Below are positions 7,473 through 16,514 of a stretch of 64,000 bases of DNA, one piece after another; the stretch's first letter is position 1, and the number at the start of each line of letters is the position of its first letter. The stretch comes from Streptomyces genisteinicus (lineage in GTDB: Bacteria; Actinomycetota; Actinomycetes; Streptomycetales; Streptomycetaceae). The notes beneath the pieces are model-generated. The model made no database searches, had not been told where the DNA came from, and saw only the letters and a list, made by a program, of their open reading frames with translations. The stretch covers positions 186,001-250,000 of the forward strand of contig NZ_CP060825.1 of assembly GCF_014489615.1 (NCBI RefSeq), in the 5' to 3' direction. Position numbers and translations under genes: made by a program.

Positions 7473-9644
7473 TCACCGGCCGGGGCCGAGGGCCTGTTCC
7501 GTCCAGATCGTCTTTCCGCGGGCGCCGTAGCGGCACCCCCACCGGGTGGAGAGCTGGGCGATCAGGAACAGGCCCCGGCCGCCCTCGTCCGTGCTCAGCG
7601 CCCTGCGCAGTCGCGGCTGGGTGTTGCTCGGATCGGCGACCTCGCACACCAGCACCCGGTCCCGGATCAGCCGCAGGACGACGGGGCCGCCCGCGTGCCT
7701 GATCGCGTTGGTGACGAGTTCGCTGACGATGAGCTCCGTGGCGAACGCCTCCTCCTCCAGCCCCCAGGCGTCCAGTTGGCGCAGGACGTCGGTGCGGGCG
7801 TCGTGGACGGCGGCGGGATCGGCGGCGTACTCCCAGGTCGCCGTGGACCGGGCGGCCACCACGCGGGTGCGCGCGAGCAGCACGGTGACGTCGTCGTCCG
7901 GCGGCTCCCGTCCGGCCCTGCGGGCCGTCAGCTCCGCGGCGATGCCGTCGAGAGGGAGGCCGGCCGCCACCAGCCCCGCCAGTTCGCCCGGGAGGCGCGC
8001 CTCCTGCGAGTCCGCCACGCCGGACACGGGGGAAGCCGCCGCGGCGGGCGGCCCCGTGGCGCCGGCGTCCGCGGTGCGCGACCCCGTGGCGCCGGCGTCC
8101 CCGGGGGCCGCGCGGCGGAGCAGGCCGTCGGTGTAGAACGCGAGCACGCTGCCGACCGGGAGTACGGTGCTGAACACCTCGAAGGGGTTGTCCCCGACGC
8201 CCAGGGTCGGCCCCGGGACCACCTCCGCGTACTCGGCGCTGCCGTCGGGGCGGACGATGACCGGCGGGGGGTGTCCGGCACTGGCCATCTGGCACACCCC
8301 GGTCACCGGGTCGTAGACGGCGAACAGGCAGGACGCGCCGACCGTGTCGGGCTCCTTCGACTCGGCCACCATCCGCTGGACCAGGTCGTCGAGCCGGGTG
8401 AGGAGTTCGTCGGGCGGCAGATCGAGGTCGGCGAGGGTCTGCACCGCCGTGCGCAGCCGCGCCATGGTGGCGGTCGCCTGCAGGCCGTGGCCGATGACGT
8501 CGCCGACGACGAGGGCCAGCCGCAGGGACGACATCGGGAAGGCGTCGAACCAGTCGCCGCCGACGCTGACGCTGCCGCCGGCGGGAAGGTAGGCGCCGGC
8601 GGTCTCGGCGGCCGCCGTCTCGGTGGCCGAAGGGGGCAGCAGGCTCTGCTGAAGGACGACGGCCGTGCGGTGCTCGCGGGTGAAGCGGAAGGCGTTGTCG
8701 ATCGCGAGGGCCGTGCGCAGGCACAGGTCCTGCATCAGCTTGACGTCGCCGTCGTCGAACGGAACGGGGTTGTCGACCCGGTAGACCTGCGCGTAGCCGA
8801 AGAACCGGCCGTGGTGGTGGAGCGGACAGCCCAGCGCGTGGTGCATGCCCTCGGGCATGAGCCGGCGCAGCAGGTACGGGTCGTCGCCGGCGATGCGGCG
8901 GCCGAGTTCCGCGTCGATGAGGAGCGCTCCCCCGACGGTCATCGCGGCGGGCAGCAGTTGCTCGGGAGGCGCCGGCACGGGTTCGCCGACCTGCACCAGG
9001 CCCGCCGGCCAGGCGCCGTCCGCCGCCTTGGTGGCCACCCGCCGGGCGGCGGACGCCGCCGCGCCCCGGTAGCCCGGCTGCGGGTCGCGGCCCTGGATGA
9101 CGTCCTCGGGGAAGTCGACGAACGCGAGCTCGCCGAGGGAGGGCACGAGGACGGCGACCAGGTCACGGGCGCTGTGCACGGCGTCGAGCGAGCCGCCGAT
9201 CTCGAAGCCCTCGCGGTAGGCGGCCGACAGCCGGCGCTGGGCCCGGTGGCGGTCGGTGACGTCGACGGCGGCGACGGCGACGCCGACGGGCACGCCGAGG
9301 GGGTCGGTCACGCGAATGCAGGTGAGCGAGACCATGCGGTCGTCGCCGGCCGGTCCCAGGGCGTACTCGGCGGCGACCACGGGCGCGCCGGTCGCCGCGA
9401 CCCGGGCCATGAAGGCCCGTACCGTCCCGTGGGCGCCCGTGCCGGGGATCTCCAGCAGCCAGTCCTCGCCGGCGCCGTCCGGGCGCATCGCGGCACAGGC
9501 CTCGTTCGCCCGGACCGGGCGCAGGTCCATGTCGAGTTCCATGACCGCGATCCGCTCCTGGGAGAGGACCGCGCGGGCGAGGGCGGAGTTCTGGTCCCAT
9601 CCCCCGTCCCGGGCGGCACTGTCGCCGTGAGGAGCAGGTGTCAC
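7473..9644 (-). CDS. PAS-GAF-PP2C (SpoIIE) phosphatase with C-terminal RsbW-like ATPase
   Basis: 723 residues, soluble. PAS-like region (about 25-130), GAF-like region (about 150-330), SpoIIE/PP2C phosphatase (about 345-590; VGGDWFDAF, VVGDVIGHGL and DDDVTVLLAR metal motifs) and a GHKL ATPase (about 600-723; ELIVSELVTNAIRHA N-box, EVADPS, GGRGLFLI). In this family the ATPase acts as an anti-sigma/switch kinase and the phosphatase resets a STAS antagonist, so both arms of a partner switch sit in one polypeptide. GTG 9644 has AGGGAG upstream. STAS proteins at 27.5 and 54.5 kb are possible partners, but there is no adjacent STAS gene. Confidence 0.9.
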   Translation of the reverse strand: MTPAPHGDSAARDGGWDQNSALARAVLSQERIAVMELDMDLRPVRANEACAAMRPDGAGEDWLLEIPGTGAHGTVRAFMARVAATGAPVVAAEYALGPAGDDRMVSLTCIRVTDPLGVPVGVAVAAVDVTDRHRAQRRLSAAYREGFEIGGSLDAVHSARDLVAVLVPSLGELAFVDFPEDVIQGRDPQPGYRGAAASAARRVATKAADGAWPAGLVQVGEPVPAPPEQLLPAAMTVGGALLIDAELGRRIAGDDPYLLRRLMPEGMHHALGCPLHHHGRFFGYAQVYRVDNPVPFDDGDVKLMQDLCLRTALAIDNAFRFTREHRTAVVLQQSLLPPSATETAAAETAGAYLPAGGSVSVGGDWFDAFPMSSLRLALVVGDVIGHGLQATATMARLRTAVQTLADLDLPPDELLTRLDDLVQRMVAESKEPDTVGASCLFAVYDPVTGVCQMASAGHPPPVIVRPDGSAEYAEVVPGPTLGVGDNPFEVFSTVLPVGSVLAFYTDGLLRRAAPGDAGATGSRTADAGATGPPAAAASPVSGVADSQEARLPGELAGLVAAGLPLDGIAAELTARRAGREPPDDDVTVLLARTRVVAARSTATWEYAADPAAVHDARTDVLRQLDAWGLEEEAFATELIVSELVTNAIRHAGGPVVLRLIRDRVLVCEVADPSNTQPRLRRALSTDEGGRGLFLIAQLSTRWGCRYGARGKTIWTEQALGPGR

Positions 9645-9862
9645 GTCGTATCGCTCCCTGGTCAGGCGGCAGCCGGTCGTCTCGTGGCCCGTGGGGGCTC
9701 CCCACCGCCAGGATGCGCCCTCCCCGGGTGCGGGGCACGTCGGCGGGGCGCCTCCACCCCGCCGACCAGCCGTTTCCCGCGGTGCGGTCGGCGCCGGCCC
9801 GAGCGCCGCGGGAAGGGGCGCCGCGGGCGGGGCGCGGGGCGCCCGCTGTGTACGGTTCCGGT

Positions 9863-11043
9863 GTGAGCACCTTCGGAACGCCGTCCGGGCCCGGGGACCC
9901 CGACGCGCTCTTCGGCCTGGAGGAGATCCGCCCGGGCCCGCCGGTTCCCCCGCCTCCCGGGCCGTCCTTCCGCACCTCGGAAGAGGCCCGGCGGATGCTG
10001 GAGGTCCGGGAGATCCACGCCGAACCCGCGGCGGCCGCCTCCCCGCGGGGCCGGGAGATCCTGGCGAGGTTCCCGGACGCCGAGGTGATCCCGGTCGACT
10101 CGCACTGGCGGATCCCGGGCCTCCACGGCAGTCCCGGCAGCGCCGCGAACTGGGTGCGGATCAAGAAGACGGTCCTGGTCCTGGGCGAGAAGAAGACGCT
10201 CACGGTCCGGCCCAACGGCCGCTCCGCCGACTGGATCGCCCCCGGCGCGGCCAACGGGTGCGCGATGGCCTGCGCCTACTGCTACGTGCCGCGCCGCAAG
10301 GGCTGGGCGAACCCGGTCACCGTCTTCACCAACATCGAGCGCATCGTCGGCCGCCTGGAGCGGCACGTGGCGGCGCAGGGCCCGAAACGCGATCCGAACC
10401 AGTGCGACCCGGCGGCGTGGGTGTACGACATCGGCGAGAACGGCGACTGCTCGGTCGACGCCCTCATCAGCGAGAACACCGCCGATCTGGTCCACGCCTT
10501 CAGCCGCTGGCCGACGGCCAAGGCGTCCTTCGCGACCAAGTTCGTCAATCCCGATCTGCTGCGGCTCGCTCCGCGCGGGCGCACCCGGATCCGCTTCTCC
10601 GTGATGCCCCCTGAGGACGCCCGGTGCTGGACATCCGCACCAGCCCCGTCGAGGAACGGATCGCCGCGGCCGGGGACTTCGTCGAGGCCGACTACGAGGT
10701 GCACTTCAACTTCTCGCCCGTGGTCATCAGGCCGGGCTGGGAGGAGGCCTGGTCCGACCTCCTGCGCAGGATGGACGACGTCCTGCCGCGGGCGGTGAAG
10801 GAGCAGGCGGCGGCCGAGGTGATCATGCTGACGCACAACCGCGAGCTGCACGAGGTGAACCTGGCATGGCACCCGCGCGCCGAGTCCGTGCTGTGGCGTC
10901 CCGGGATCCAGCAGCCCAAGCGCTCGGAGAACGGCGGCTGGAACGTGCGCTACCGGGGTGGCCTCAAGGCGGAGGCGGTGGACACGGTGCGCCGCCTCGT
11001 GGAGCGCCGCGCCCCGTGGCTGCCGATCCGCTACGCGTTCTGA
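9863..11043 (+). pseudogene. Spore photoproduct lyase family radical SAM protein, frameshifted
   Basis: Two adjacent frames together give one family-length protein (about 393 residues). The first frame (from GTG 9863) holds the radical SAM cluster motif GCAMACAYC (C133, C137, C140) and runs to VMPPEDAR; it then goes out of frame at about 10622. The next frame resumes with LDIRTSPVEERIAAAGDF and continues to the natural C-terminus (WLPIRYAF) at 11043. Restoring one base in cggtgctggac (positions 10620-10630) joins them. Family members reverse or sense nucleic acid photoproducts or act as related radical SAM enzymes. Either a genuine null, a sequencing indel, or rarely programmed slippage. Divergent from the phosphatase gene. 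Confidence 0.85.
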
Positions 11044-11136
11044 ACCGCGGCCGCACGACGGGGCGCGGACGGCGCGGCAAGGGCACCGCGGGGCGCAGCG
11101 GGTGCGCCGTGGCGCGGCCTCCGGGAGCCTGGAGTC

Positions 11137-11316
11137 ATGACCGATCCACTGGTACCACCCGAGGAGACACCGCCGGCGGAGGGTTCCATCGCCGAGGCCC
11201 ACGAGGAGCGCGCGGACGGAGGTCCGTGGGAGCACCCGGGCATCTGGGTCTGGCTGATCGCGGCCGGCGCCGTCGTCATCGCGCTCTTCTTCATCTTCCG
11301 GCTCGTCTCGCTGTAG
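11137..11316 (+). CDS. Small single-pass membrane protein (DUF6480-like)
   Basis: 59 residues: an acidic, Pro/Glu-rich N-terminus (ETPPAEGSIAEAHEE) then one C-terminal transmembrane helix (WVWLIAAGAVVIALFFIFRL). ATG 11137 with GGAG at 11131-11134, so spacing is short. The ETPPAE..SMSEA-type N-terminus and single helix match my recollection of the Streptomyces DUF6480 family. Function unknown. It lies between the radical SAM gene and the iron-box gene. Confidence 0.7.
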   Translation: MTDPLVPPEETPPAEGSIAEAHEERADGGPWEHPGIWVWLIAAGAVVIALFFIFRLVSL

Positions 11317-11405
11317 CCCGCCCGGGGCGCCGCAGCGAGGCCCGTCACGGCGGCCGGATCCGGGCCGGATCCGGGCAAGGGGGCATCCGGACGCCGAAAT
11401 CCTTG

Positions 11406-11424
11406 TTAGGTTAGCCTTACCTAA
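11406..11424 (+). promoter_or_regulatory. DmdR1/IdeR iron box
   Basis: TTAGGTTAGCCTTACCTAA matches the 19-bp actinobacterial iron box TTAGGTTAGGCTAACCTAA at 17 of 19 positions and lies 13 bp before the ATG at 11438. Repression by Fe(II)-bound DmdR1/IdeR is expected, with induction under iron limitation. Confidence 0.93.
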
Positions 11425-11437
11425 TTTAGGAGAGACG

Positions 11438-12157
11438 ATGATCCCGGCGAAGTCCCGCGTCGACGAGCCCGGCAACGCCGAGCGCATCCGCTCCGTCCTC
11501 GCGGCCGCCCCGTCGCTGAGTCTGACCGCCGGCGAGGGCCGCTACGACCTGATCTCCATGCACAGCGTCGAACGCCGGGGCCGGCTGCTGCTCCACGCCC
11601 CGGCCGACAGCCCGCTCGCGGCCCAGGTCACCCACGCGCCCCGCGGCGACCTCGGCGCCCTGCTCGAGTTCACCGACCTAGCCCCGGCCGACGTCCGCGA
11701 GCGGGTCCGCGCCAAGGTCACCCTCGCGGGGCGTCTCGCCCCGTGCGACGCCCGGCACACGACGCGGACGCTGGTCCTCGGCCTCGACCTGGCCCGCGCG
11801 GCCATCGAACGGCACGGCCGCGTGGAGCACGTCGACCCCGGCGAGCTGGCCCGCGCCGAACCGGACGTGCTGGCCGAGCAGGAGGCCACGATGCTGCTGC
11901 ACCTCGCCGACGACCACCAGGACATCGTCGAACGGCTCACCCTCCTCGCCGACCCCGCGCTCACGCACGGCGCCCTCAGGGTGCGGCCGCTCGCGCTCGA
12001 CCGCTTCGGCATCGTCCTCCGCTTCGAGTACGCCGCCGGCCACACCGACACCCGCATCGCCTTCCCCGGCCCGGTCCGTGACGCCGACGACGTCGGCCGC
12101 CGCCTGGACCGCCTGCTGCGCCGCCCCGCCTCCCGCCGCACGCGCCACCGCCCGTGA
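11438..12157 (+). CDS. DUF2470 protein, iron-regulated (haem/iron metabolism)
   Basis: 239 residues. Contains the DUF2470 pattern in its C-terminal half (ADDHQDIVERLTLLADP, followed by PLALDRFGIVLRFEYAAG and TRIAFPGPVRDADDV), the domain found alone or fused to split-barrel haem-degrading HugZ/HutZ-like proteins. N-terminal half is the barrel-like region (GRYDLISMHSVERRGRLLLHAPADSPLAAQV). A role in haem use or iron economy is inferred from this and the iron box immediately upstream. ATG 11438 follows GGAGAG. Monocistronic. Confidence 0.88.
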   Translation: MIPAKSRVDEPGNAERIRSVLAAAPSLSLTAGEGRYDLISMHSVERRGRLLLHAPADSPLAAQVTHAPRGDLGALLEFTDLAPADVRERVRAKVTLAGRLAPCDARHTTRTLVLGLDLARAAIERHGRVEHVDPGELARAEPDVLAEQEATMLLHLADDHQDIVERLTLLADPALTHGALRVRPLALDRFGIVLRFEYAAGHTDTRIAFPGPVRDADDVGRRLDRLLRRPASRRTRHRP

Positions 12158-12190
12158 CGGCCCGGCGGCAGGGCCGGGTAGCGTGCGCCG

Positions 12191-12310
12191 ATGCGACGCA
12201 GCGAGCGCAGTGACGGGGCGGTGATCGGCGCGGCGGTCGGCGCACGGGTGCTGCGTCGTGACGGACTCCTCTCGCTGGCCAGGAGCCTCGCGGAGCGCTC
12301 GGGCGGGTGA
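12191..12310 (+). CDS. Possible 39-residue peptide upstream of the K+ channel
   Basis: A small frame from ATG 12191 to TGA 12308-12310, giving a basic peptide (MRRSERSDGAVIGAAVGARV and 19 more residues). Its stop overlaps a GTG at 12307 that opens the potassium channel frame. No clear Shine-Dalgarno. Not a family I recognise; it may be a leader peptide, a gene remnant or chance in GC-rich DNA. Confidence 0.3.
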   Translation: MRRSERSDGAVIGAAVGARVLRRDGLLSLARSLAERSGG

Positions 12311-12387
12311 GCCCCGGCCGGGACGGCGCGCCCCCGGGGGCGGGCGGCCGGTCGCGGGGAGACTGGGTGCGGGCGGAAGGAGTCAGC

Positions 12388-12855
12388 ATGGTTCCCGGAT
12401 TCCTCACCAGGGCGGTCGCCGTGCTGCTCGGTCGGGAGGGGCGGTCGTTGCATCTGAAGGCGGCGGGAGCGGCGAGCCTCGTGCTGCTGCTGGTGATGCT
12501 GGCCGGGTCGTGGGCCGTCGTCGCCGCCGAGGAGGGGGCGCGCGGGGCGAACCTGACGTCGTATCCGAAGGCCCTGTGGTGGTCGATCGAGACGGCGACC
12601 ACCGTCGGGTACGGCGACTTCTACCCGGTCACCCCGTGGGGCCGGGTGATCGGCGCGCTGGTCATGGTCGTCGGCATCACGACGTACGGCATGGTGACGG
12701 CCGCGCTGGCGACCTGGTTCGTCGGGCGGGAGGAGCGCCGGCGCGGTCACGCCCACCGGCTGCGCGAGGAGACCCGGGCCCTGCACGAACGTTTCGACCG
12801 CATCGAGCGGATGCTGGCCGGGGAACGCGGCGGCGGCGACGGACGGACCGGGTGA
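12388..12855 (+). CDS. Two-transmembrane potassium channel
   Basis: 155 residues. First helix about 22-42 (AASLVLLLVMLAGSWAVVAA), pore helix and the selectivity filter TTVGYGD (about residues 71-77), second helix about 87-107, then a charged C-terminal coiled coil (REETRALHERFDRIERMLAG). This is the minimal KcsA-like tetrameric K+ channel of the plasma membrane. ATG 12388 has a strong GGAAGGAG 5-6 nt away; an in-frame GTG at 12307 would add 27 Gly/Arg-rich residues and is less likely. No RCK/NAD domain. Confidence 0.93.
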   Translation: MVPGFLTRAVAVLLGREGRSLHLKAAGAASLVLLLVMLAGSWAVVAAEEGARGANLTSYPKALWWSIETATTVGYGDFYPVTPWGRVIGALVMVVGITTYGMVTAALATWFVGREERRRGHAHRLREETRALHERFDRIERMLAGERGGGDGRTG

Positions 12856-12929
12856 GCGGGGCGGCGGACGGGCCGGGCAGGTCTCCGTCGACCCGCTCGC
12901 ACCCCGCGGGCGGTGCCGACGGCCCGCGC

Positions 12930-12961
12930 TTGACCTTCACACCGGTGTGAAGCCCTAGCCT
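12930..12961 (+). promoter_or_regulatory. MerR-family type promoter of the aminotransferase gene
   Basis: TTGACC (12930-12935), a 20-bp spacer, and TAGCCT (12956-12961). The spacer is filled by the perfect 18-bp palindrome cttcacaccggtgtgaag (12935-12952). Over-long spacer with a centred dyad is the signature of MerR activators, which untwist the DNA on induction. Expected start about 12968, giving a leader of about 50 nt. The regulator is not adjacent. Confidence 0.8.
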
Positions 12962-13016
12962 CCCGTCCGTGGCCGCACGCCGTGCGCGCCCCACCCGTCT
13001 GCCGAGGGAGCGAGTC

Positions 13017-13859
13017 ATGACCGGATACGTCGTCCACCGCAACGGCCGGGACGCCGGCACCGGCGACCTGGCGCCACTCGCCTTCGCGGGATACGCCCAC
13101 TTCACGGCGATGCAGGTGCGCGGGGGGCTGGTGCGCGGGCTCGACCTCCACCTGGAGCGGCTGCGGGCCGCGTCGGCGGAGCTCTTCGGGCGGGCGCCCG
13201 ACGACGCGGCGGTCCGGTCCTGGCTGGCGGCCGCGATCGACGCCTCGCCGGACGACGCCTCGCTGACCGCCACGGTGTACTCGCCCGACGGCGAGTTCAC
13301 CGGCCCCGGGACCGCGGAGCCGGAGATGCTGGTCCGCACGGGGCCGCCCGCGGACGGCCCCGCCGGGCCGCTCGCCCTCGCCGTCGTCGCGCACGAACGC
13401 GTCCTGCCCCACCTCAAGCACGTCGGCGAGGTCGCCAAGACGTACTTCCTCCGGCAGGCGGTGGCCGGGGGCTTCGACGACGCCGCCTTCACCGACCGGC
13501 GCGGCCGGCTCAGCGAGGCCACCATCTGGAACCTGGCCTTCTGGGACGGCGACGGTGTCGTGTGGCCCCGGGCCGAGATGCTCGGCGGGACCACGATGGG
13601 CATCGTCCGCCGCCAGCTCGACCGCCTCGGCGTGCCCCAGCGCACGGAGGAGGTCACCGTGGACGACCTGCCGTCGCTCGCCGGGGCCGTGGTGATGAAC
13701 TCCTGGACACCGGGTGTGCCGGTGCACCGCGTCGGCCCGGTGGAGCTGCCGGCGGCGCCGGCGTTCGTGGACCTGCTCCACCGGGCGTACGGGGCCGAGA
13801 CGCCCACGCATCCCGCCGGCGCAGGGCGGACGGCTGCCGAGTCGGCGGGCCGGCGGTGA
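13017..13859 (+). CDS. Class IV PLP aminotransferase-like protein
   Basis: 280 residues with the class IV fold order (branched-chain aminotransferase / ADC lyase): N-terminal small domain with FTAMQVRGGLVRGLDLHLERL, candidate PLP lysine in VGEVAKTYFLRQ, LSEATIWNLAFWDGDGVVWP (the usual SE-x3-N-x-F motif) and LGGTTMGIVRRQLDRLG. Substrate not predictable. ATG 13017 follows GAGGGAGCG. Controlled by the MerR-type promoter at 12930-12961. The last 15 residues are low complexity. Confidence 0.85.
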   Translation: MTGYVVHRNGRDAGTGDLAPLAFAGYAHFTAMQVRGGLVRGLDLHLERLRAASAELFGRAPDDAAVRSWLAAAIDASPDDASLTATVYSPDGEFTGPGTAEPEMLVRTGPPADGPAGPLALAVVAHERVLPHLKHVGEVAKTYFLRQAVAGGFDDAAFTDRRGRLSEATIWNLAFWDGDGVVWPRAEMLGGTTMGIVRRQLDRLGVPQRTEEVTVDDLPSLAGAVVMNSWTPGVPVHRVGPVELPAAPAFVDLLHRAYGAETPTHPAGAGRTAAESAGRR

Positions 13860-13943
13860 CGGCGGGCGGGGCCGACGTGACGGCGGCGCGGCGGTGACGG
13901 CGGCACGGGAGAGCCGTGACAGCGGCGCGGCACGATGAAGCGG

Positions 13944-13977
13944 CGGTGACGCCGGGTCCGCGGTGACGCCGGGTCCG
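13944..13977. repeat. 17-bp tandem repeat
   Basis: Two exact copies of cggtgacgccgggtccg (13944-13960, 13961-13977) in the 170-bp gap between convergent genes. Shorter gtgacggcggc-like repeats precede it from 13875. No gene is seen in the gap. Confidence 0.9.
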
Positions 13978-14028
13978 CGGGCCGGCGCCCGGATGCGTCC
14001 GGGTGCCGGCCGTCCGGGCGGGCGGGTC

Positions 14029-14463
14029 TCAGACGCGTTCGGCCAGGAAGACGGGGATCTCGCGGTCGGTCTTCACCTGGTAGTCCGCGTAGTCGGGGAA
14101 GGCCGCGACGGCGCGCTCCCACCAGTCGGCGCGTTCCCGGCCGCTGATCAGCCGGACGCGCATGTCCCAGGCCTCGGTGCCGTCGCGCAGTTCGATGTCC
14201 GGGTGGGCGACGAGATTGTGGTACCAGACGGGGTGCTTCACGGCACCGCCGTTCGAGGCGACCAGCGCGTAGGCGCCGTCGTGCTCCACCCGCATCAGGG
14301 GCGTCTTGCGGACCAGGCCGCTGCGGGCGCCGATGGTGGTCACGAGGACGACGGGCATGCCCCGCATCGTCGTCCCCTCGGTACCCCCGGACGACTCGTA
14401 CAGTTCGACCTGTTCGCGCACCCAGTCGGAGGGGCTGGGCTGGTACTCGCCTTCGAGCGGCAT
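14029..14463 (-). CDS. Deazaflavin (F420)-dependent nitroreductase family protein
   Basis: 144 residues, the compact split beta-barrel of the Ddn/F420-dependent quinone reductase family. Characteristic segments are [28 protein letters not shown] and [30 protein letters not shown] (family pattern GG...P.WyhNL.A.P). Members use reduced F420 to reduce quinones or nitro compounds, and protect against redox stress. ATG 14463 has GGAAGCGA upstream. Divergent from the conservon across 455 bp. Confidence 0.92.
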   Translation of the reverse strand: MPLEGEYQPSPSDWVREQVELYESSGGTEGTTMRGMPVVLVTTIGARSGLVRKTPLMRVEHDGAYALVASNGGAVKHPVWYHNLVAHPDIELRDGTEAWDMRVRLISGRERADWWERAVAAFPDYADYQVKTDREIPVFLAERV

Positions 14464-14835
14464 GACGTTCGCTTCCTCTCGTCGCGGGCACCGGTGCCCG
14501 GCGCACCGGCGCGACTCACGACGCTATCCGATCACGGGACGCGGCCGGGACCCCGGACCCGGTCCCCGCGCGTCCGCCCGGCGCCGCCCCGCCGCGTGCC
14601 GGCCCGGGACCGCGCGTGAAAGGCGGAGGGCACGGCAGGCACCGCGGGGGCGCACGGACGGGACGGGGCAGGGGGCGCGAGGGGCCGGGGCGTTCCGGGC
14701 CCGCGCACAGAGCGACGTGCCGTCAACTGACCTGTGCGGCACTGAAATCGGTCGCATTTCGCACGGAGTGAGACTTTCCCGGGCGCTCCTACGAAAAGAT
14801 ATGTCACAACAGGAATATCAATCCGGGCAAGATAG

Positions 14836-14865
14836 TTCCGCCCTGATCAACTGCCGCTCTATAGT
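14836..14865 (+). promoter_or_regulatory. Candidate sigma-70-like promoter of the conservon
   Basis: TTCCGC (14836-14841), 18-bp spacer, TATAGT (14860-14865), leaving a leader of about 45 nt to ATG 14919. It sits in an unusually AT-rich island (about 14745-14870) inside the 455-bp divergent gap 14464-14918. The -35 is weak; the -10 is good. I see nothing else definite in that gap. Confidence 0.5.
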
Positions 14866-14918
14866 GCCGTCGTTGCGACTCCCCCTGCCTGTGTGTCCCG
14901 CTTCCGAGAGTCTGGTTG

Positions 14919-16514
14919 ATGTCGGCGTCACCCACCCCCTTCCGCCCTGCCCTGACCGCCTCGCTGCTGACCGCCGTCGCAGGTGGCGCACTCGCCGCGG
15001 CGGCGGTCGCCGCGGCCCCGGCCGCGGTCCGTCCCGAGCTCGCCTCCGGCGCCGCCGCCGGTGTGCTGCTGCTCTGCGCCGCCGCGTTCGCCGTGACCTG
15101 GTACGCGCGGACCGCGCGCGCCCTCGGCCGGCGGACGGCCGCCCTGACCTCCGAACTCGCCTCCCGCGAAGGCTCCCTCGCGGTCCATCGCGCGGCCGCC
15201 GCGCACGAGACGGCCGCCCTCCTGGAACGGGCCTCGGCCGAGGCCGCCGCGGCCGAGGCCCGGCACGCCGCCCGCGCCGAGGAACTCGTGCGGACCCACG
15301 AGGCACGCGTCCGCGAACTCGACGCGGCCCGGACGGCCGAGGCCGGGGACCTCCGGGCGCGGCTGCGGCGCGCGGAGTCCGCCCGGTCCGCCGCCATGGC
15401 CGCCGCCGCCAACGCCGCCGGGCGCATGCAGGCCCTCACCACCGGCATGCTGACCGACCTGCGGGAGATGGAGCACCGTCACGCGGACGAGAGCGTGCTC
15501 TCCGACCTCCTCCACCTCGACCACCGCACGGCCCAGGCGGGACGGCTCGCGGACTCCATCGCCGTGCTGACCGGGGCCCGTTCGGGCCGTCGCTGGGCGC
15601 GCCCGATCGGGATGGAGTCGATCCTGCGCGGGGCCATGGGCCGCATCGGCGGCTACCAGCGGGTGCGGCTGCACTCCGGCAGCGACGCGGCGGTCGCCGG
15701 CCACGCGGCCGAGGGCGTCATGCACGCGCTGGCCGAACTCATGGACAACGCGGCCAACTTCTCCCCGCCGACCGCCGAGGTGCACGTCTACGTGGAGGAG
15801 GTGCCCGCGGGCGTCGTCATCACCGTCGAGGACAGCGGCCTGGTGATGAGCGACGTCCAGCTGCGCCGTGCCGAGGCCGCCGTCGGCTCGGCCGCGCAGG
15901 ACCTGGCCGGACTCTCCGGCACCCGGCTGGGTCTGGCCGTCGTCGGCCGGCTCGGGCGCAAGCACGGCCTGACCGTCTCGTTCCGCCCCTCCGCACGCGG
16001 GGGTACCGGCGCGCTGCTGATGCTGCCCCAGGAGCTGATCACCCGCGCCCCGGAACGGTCTCCCGGACCTCCGCCCGTCTCCGCCGCGCCCGCCGCGCCC
16101 GCGGCGGCCCCGGCTCCCGCCCGGGTCCCCGAGCCGGAGGCGGAGCACGGTCCCGCCGCGGAGAGCACCGGCGAGCACCCGGCGTTCGGGGAGAGCGGGC
16201 TGCCCCGGCGGCGCCGCGGCCGCACCCTGGCCGCCGCCCGGCACGACGCCCCGCCCTCCGCCCAGGAGCGCCCGGCGCCCCGTACCGGAGCCGCCTCGGA
16301 TGCGGCCGCCCGGTTCGGCAGCTTCCGCAGGGCGGTGCGCGCCACCGGCTCCCCGGGCACCGCCGCGGACGGCGGCCCCTCCCCCGCGTCCGCCGACCCG
16401 GCGACCGGTGACCGGCCGGCCGGCCCGTCCGTCCCCGCCCCGCGCGCCGGCGACTCCGGTCCCCGGACGCCGTCGTCCCCGAACACCTCGCATCCGGAAG
16501 GCAACCCCGAATGA
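14919..16514 (+). CDS. cvnA: Conservon CvnA: membrane sensor with histidine-kinase-like ATPase
   Basis: 531 residues. Two N-terminal hydrophobic segments (about 10-32 and 42-64), a long Ala/Glu/Arg-rich coiled coil (about 70-165), a dimer-like helix (DLREMEHRHADESVLSDLLHLDHRTAQAGRLAD) and a GHKL ATPase (ELMDNAANFSPP N-box; EDSGLVMSD; GTRLGLAVVGRLGRKHG; GGTGALLMLP). The tail (about 380-531) is Pro/Ala-rich and disordered. No classical phospho-acceptor context is obvious; the family is proposed to relay to the CvnD GTPase. ATG 14919 chosen over the adjacent TTG 14916. Stop overlaps cvnB by ATGA. Confidence 0.9.
   Translation: MSASPTPFRPALTASLLTAVAGGALAAAAVAAAPAAVRPELASGAAAGVLLLCAAAFAVTWYARTARALGRRTAALTSELASREGSLAVHRAAAAHETAALLERASAEAAAAEARHAARAEELVRTHEARVRELDAARTAEAGDLRARLRRAESARSAAMAAAANAAGRMQALTTGMLTDLREMEHRHADESVLSDLLHLDHRTAQAGRLADSIAVLTGARSGRRWARPIGMESILRGAMGRIGGYQRVRLHSGSDAAVAGHAAEGVMHALAELMDNAANFSPPTAEVHVYVEEVPAGVVITVEDSGLVMSDVQLRRAEAAVGSAAQDLAGLSGTRLGLAVVGRLGRKHGLTVSFRPSARGGTGALLMLPQELITRAPERSPGPPPVSAAPAAPAAAPAPARVPEPEAEHGPAAESTGEHPAFGESGLPRRRRGRTLAAARHDAPPSAQERPAPRTGAASDAAARFGSFRRAVRATGSPGTAADGGPSPASADPATGDRPAGPSVPAPRAGDSGPRTPSSPNTSHPEGNPE

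Noticed and set aside
12969..13016. Longer start for the aminotransferase at 12969
   Set aside because: It would lie at the predicted transcription start and lacks a ribosome site; ATG 13017 has one.
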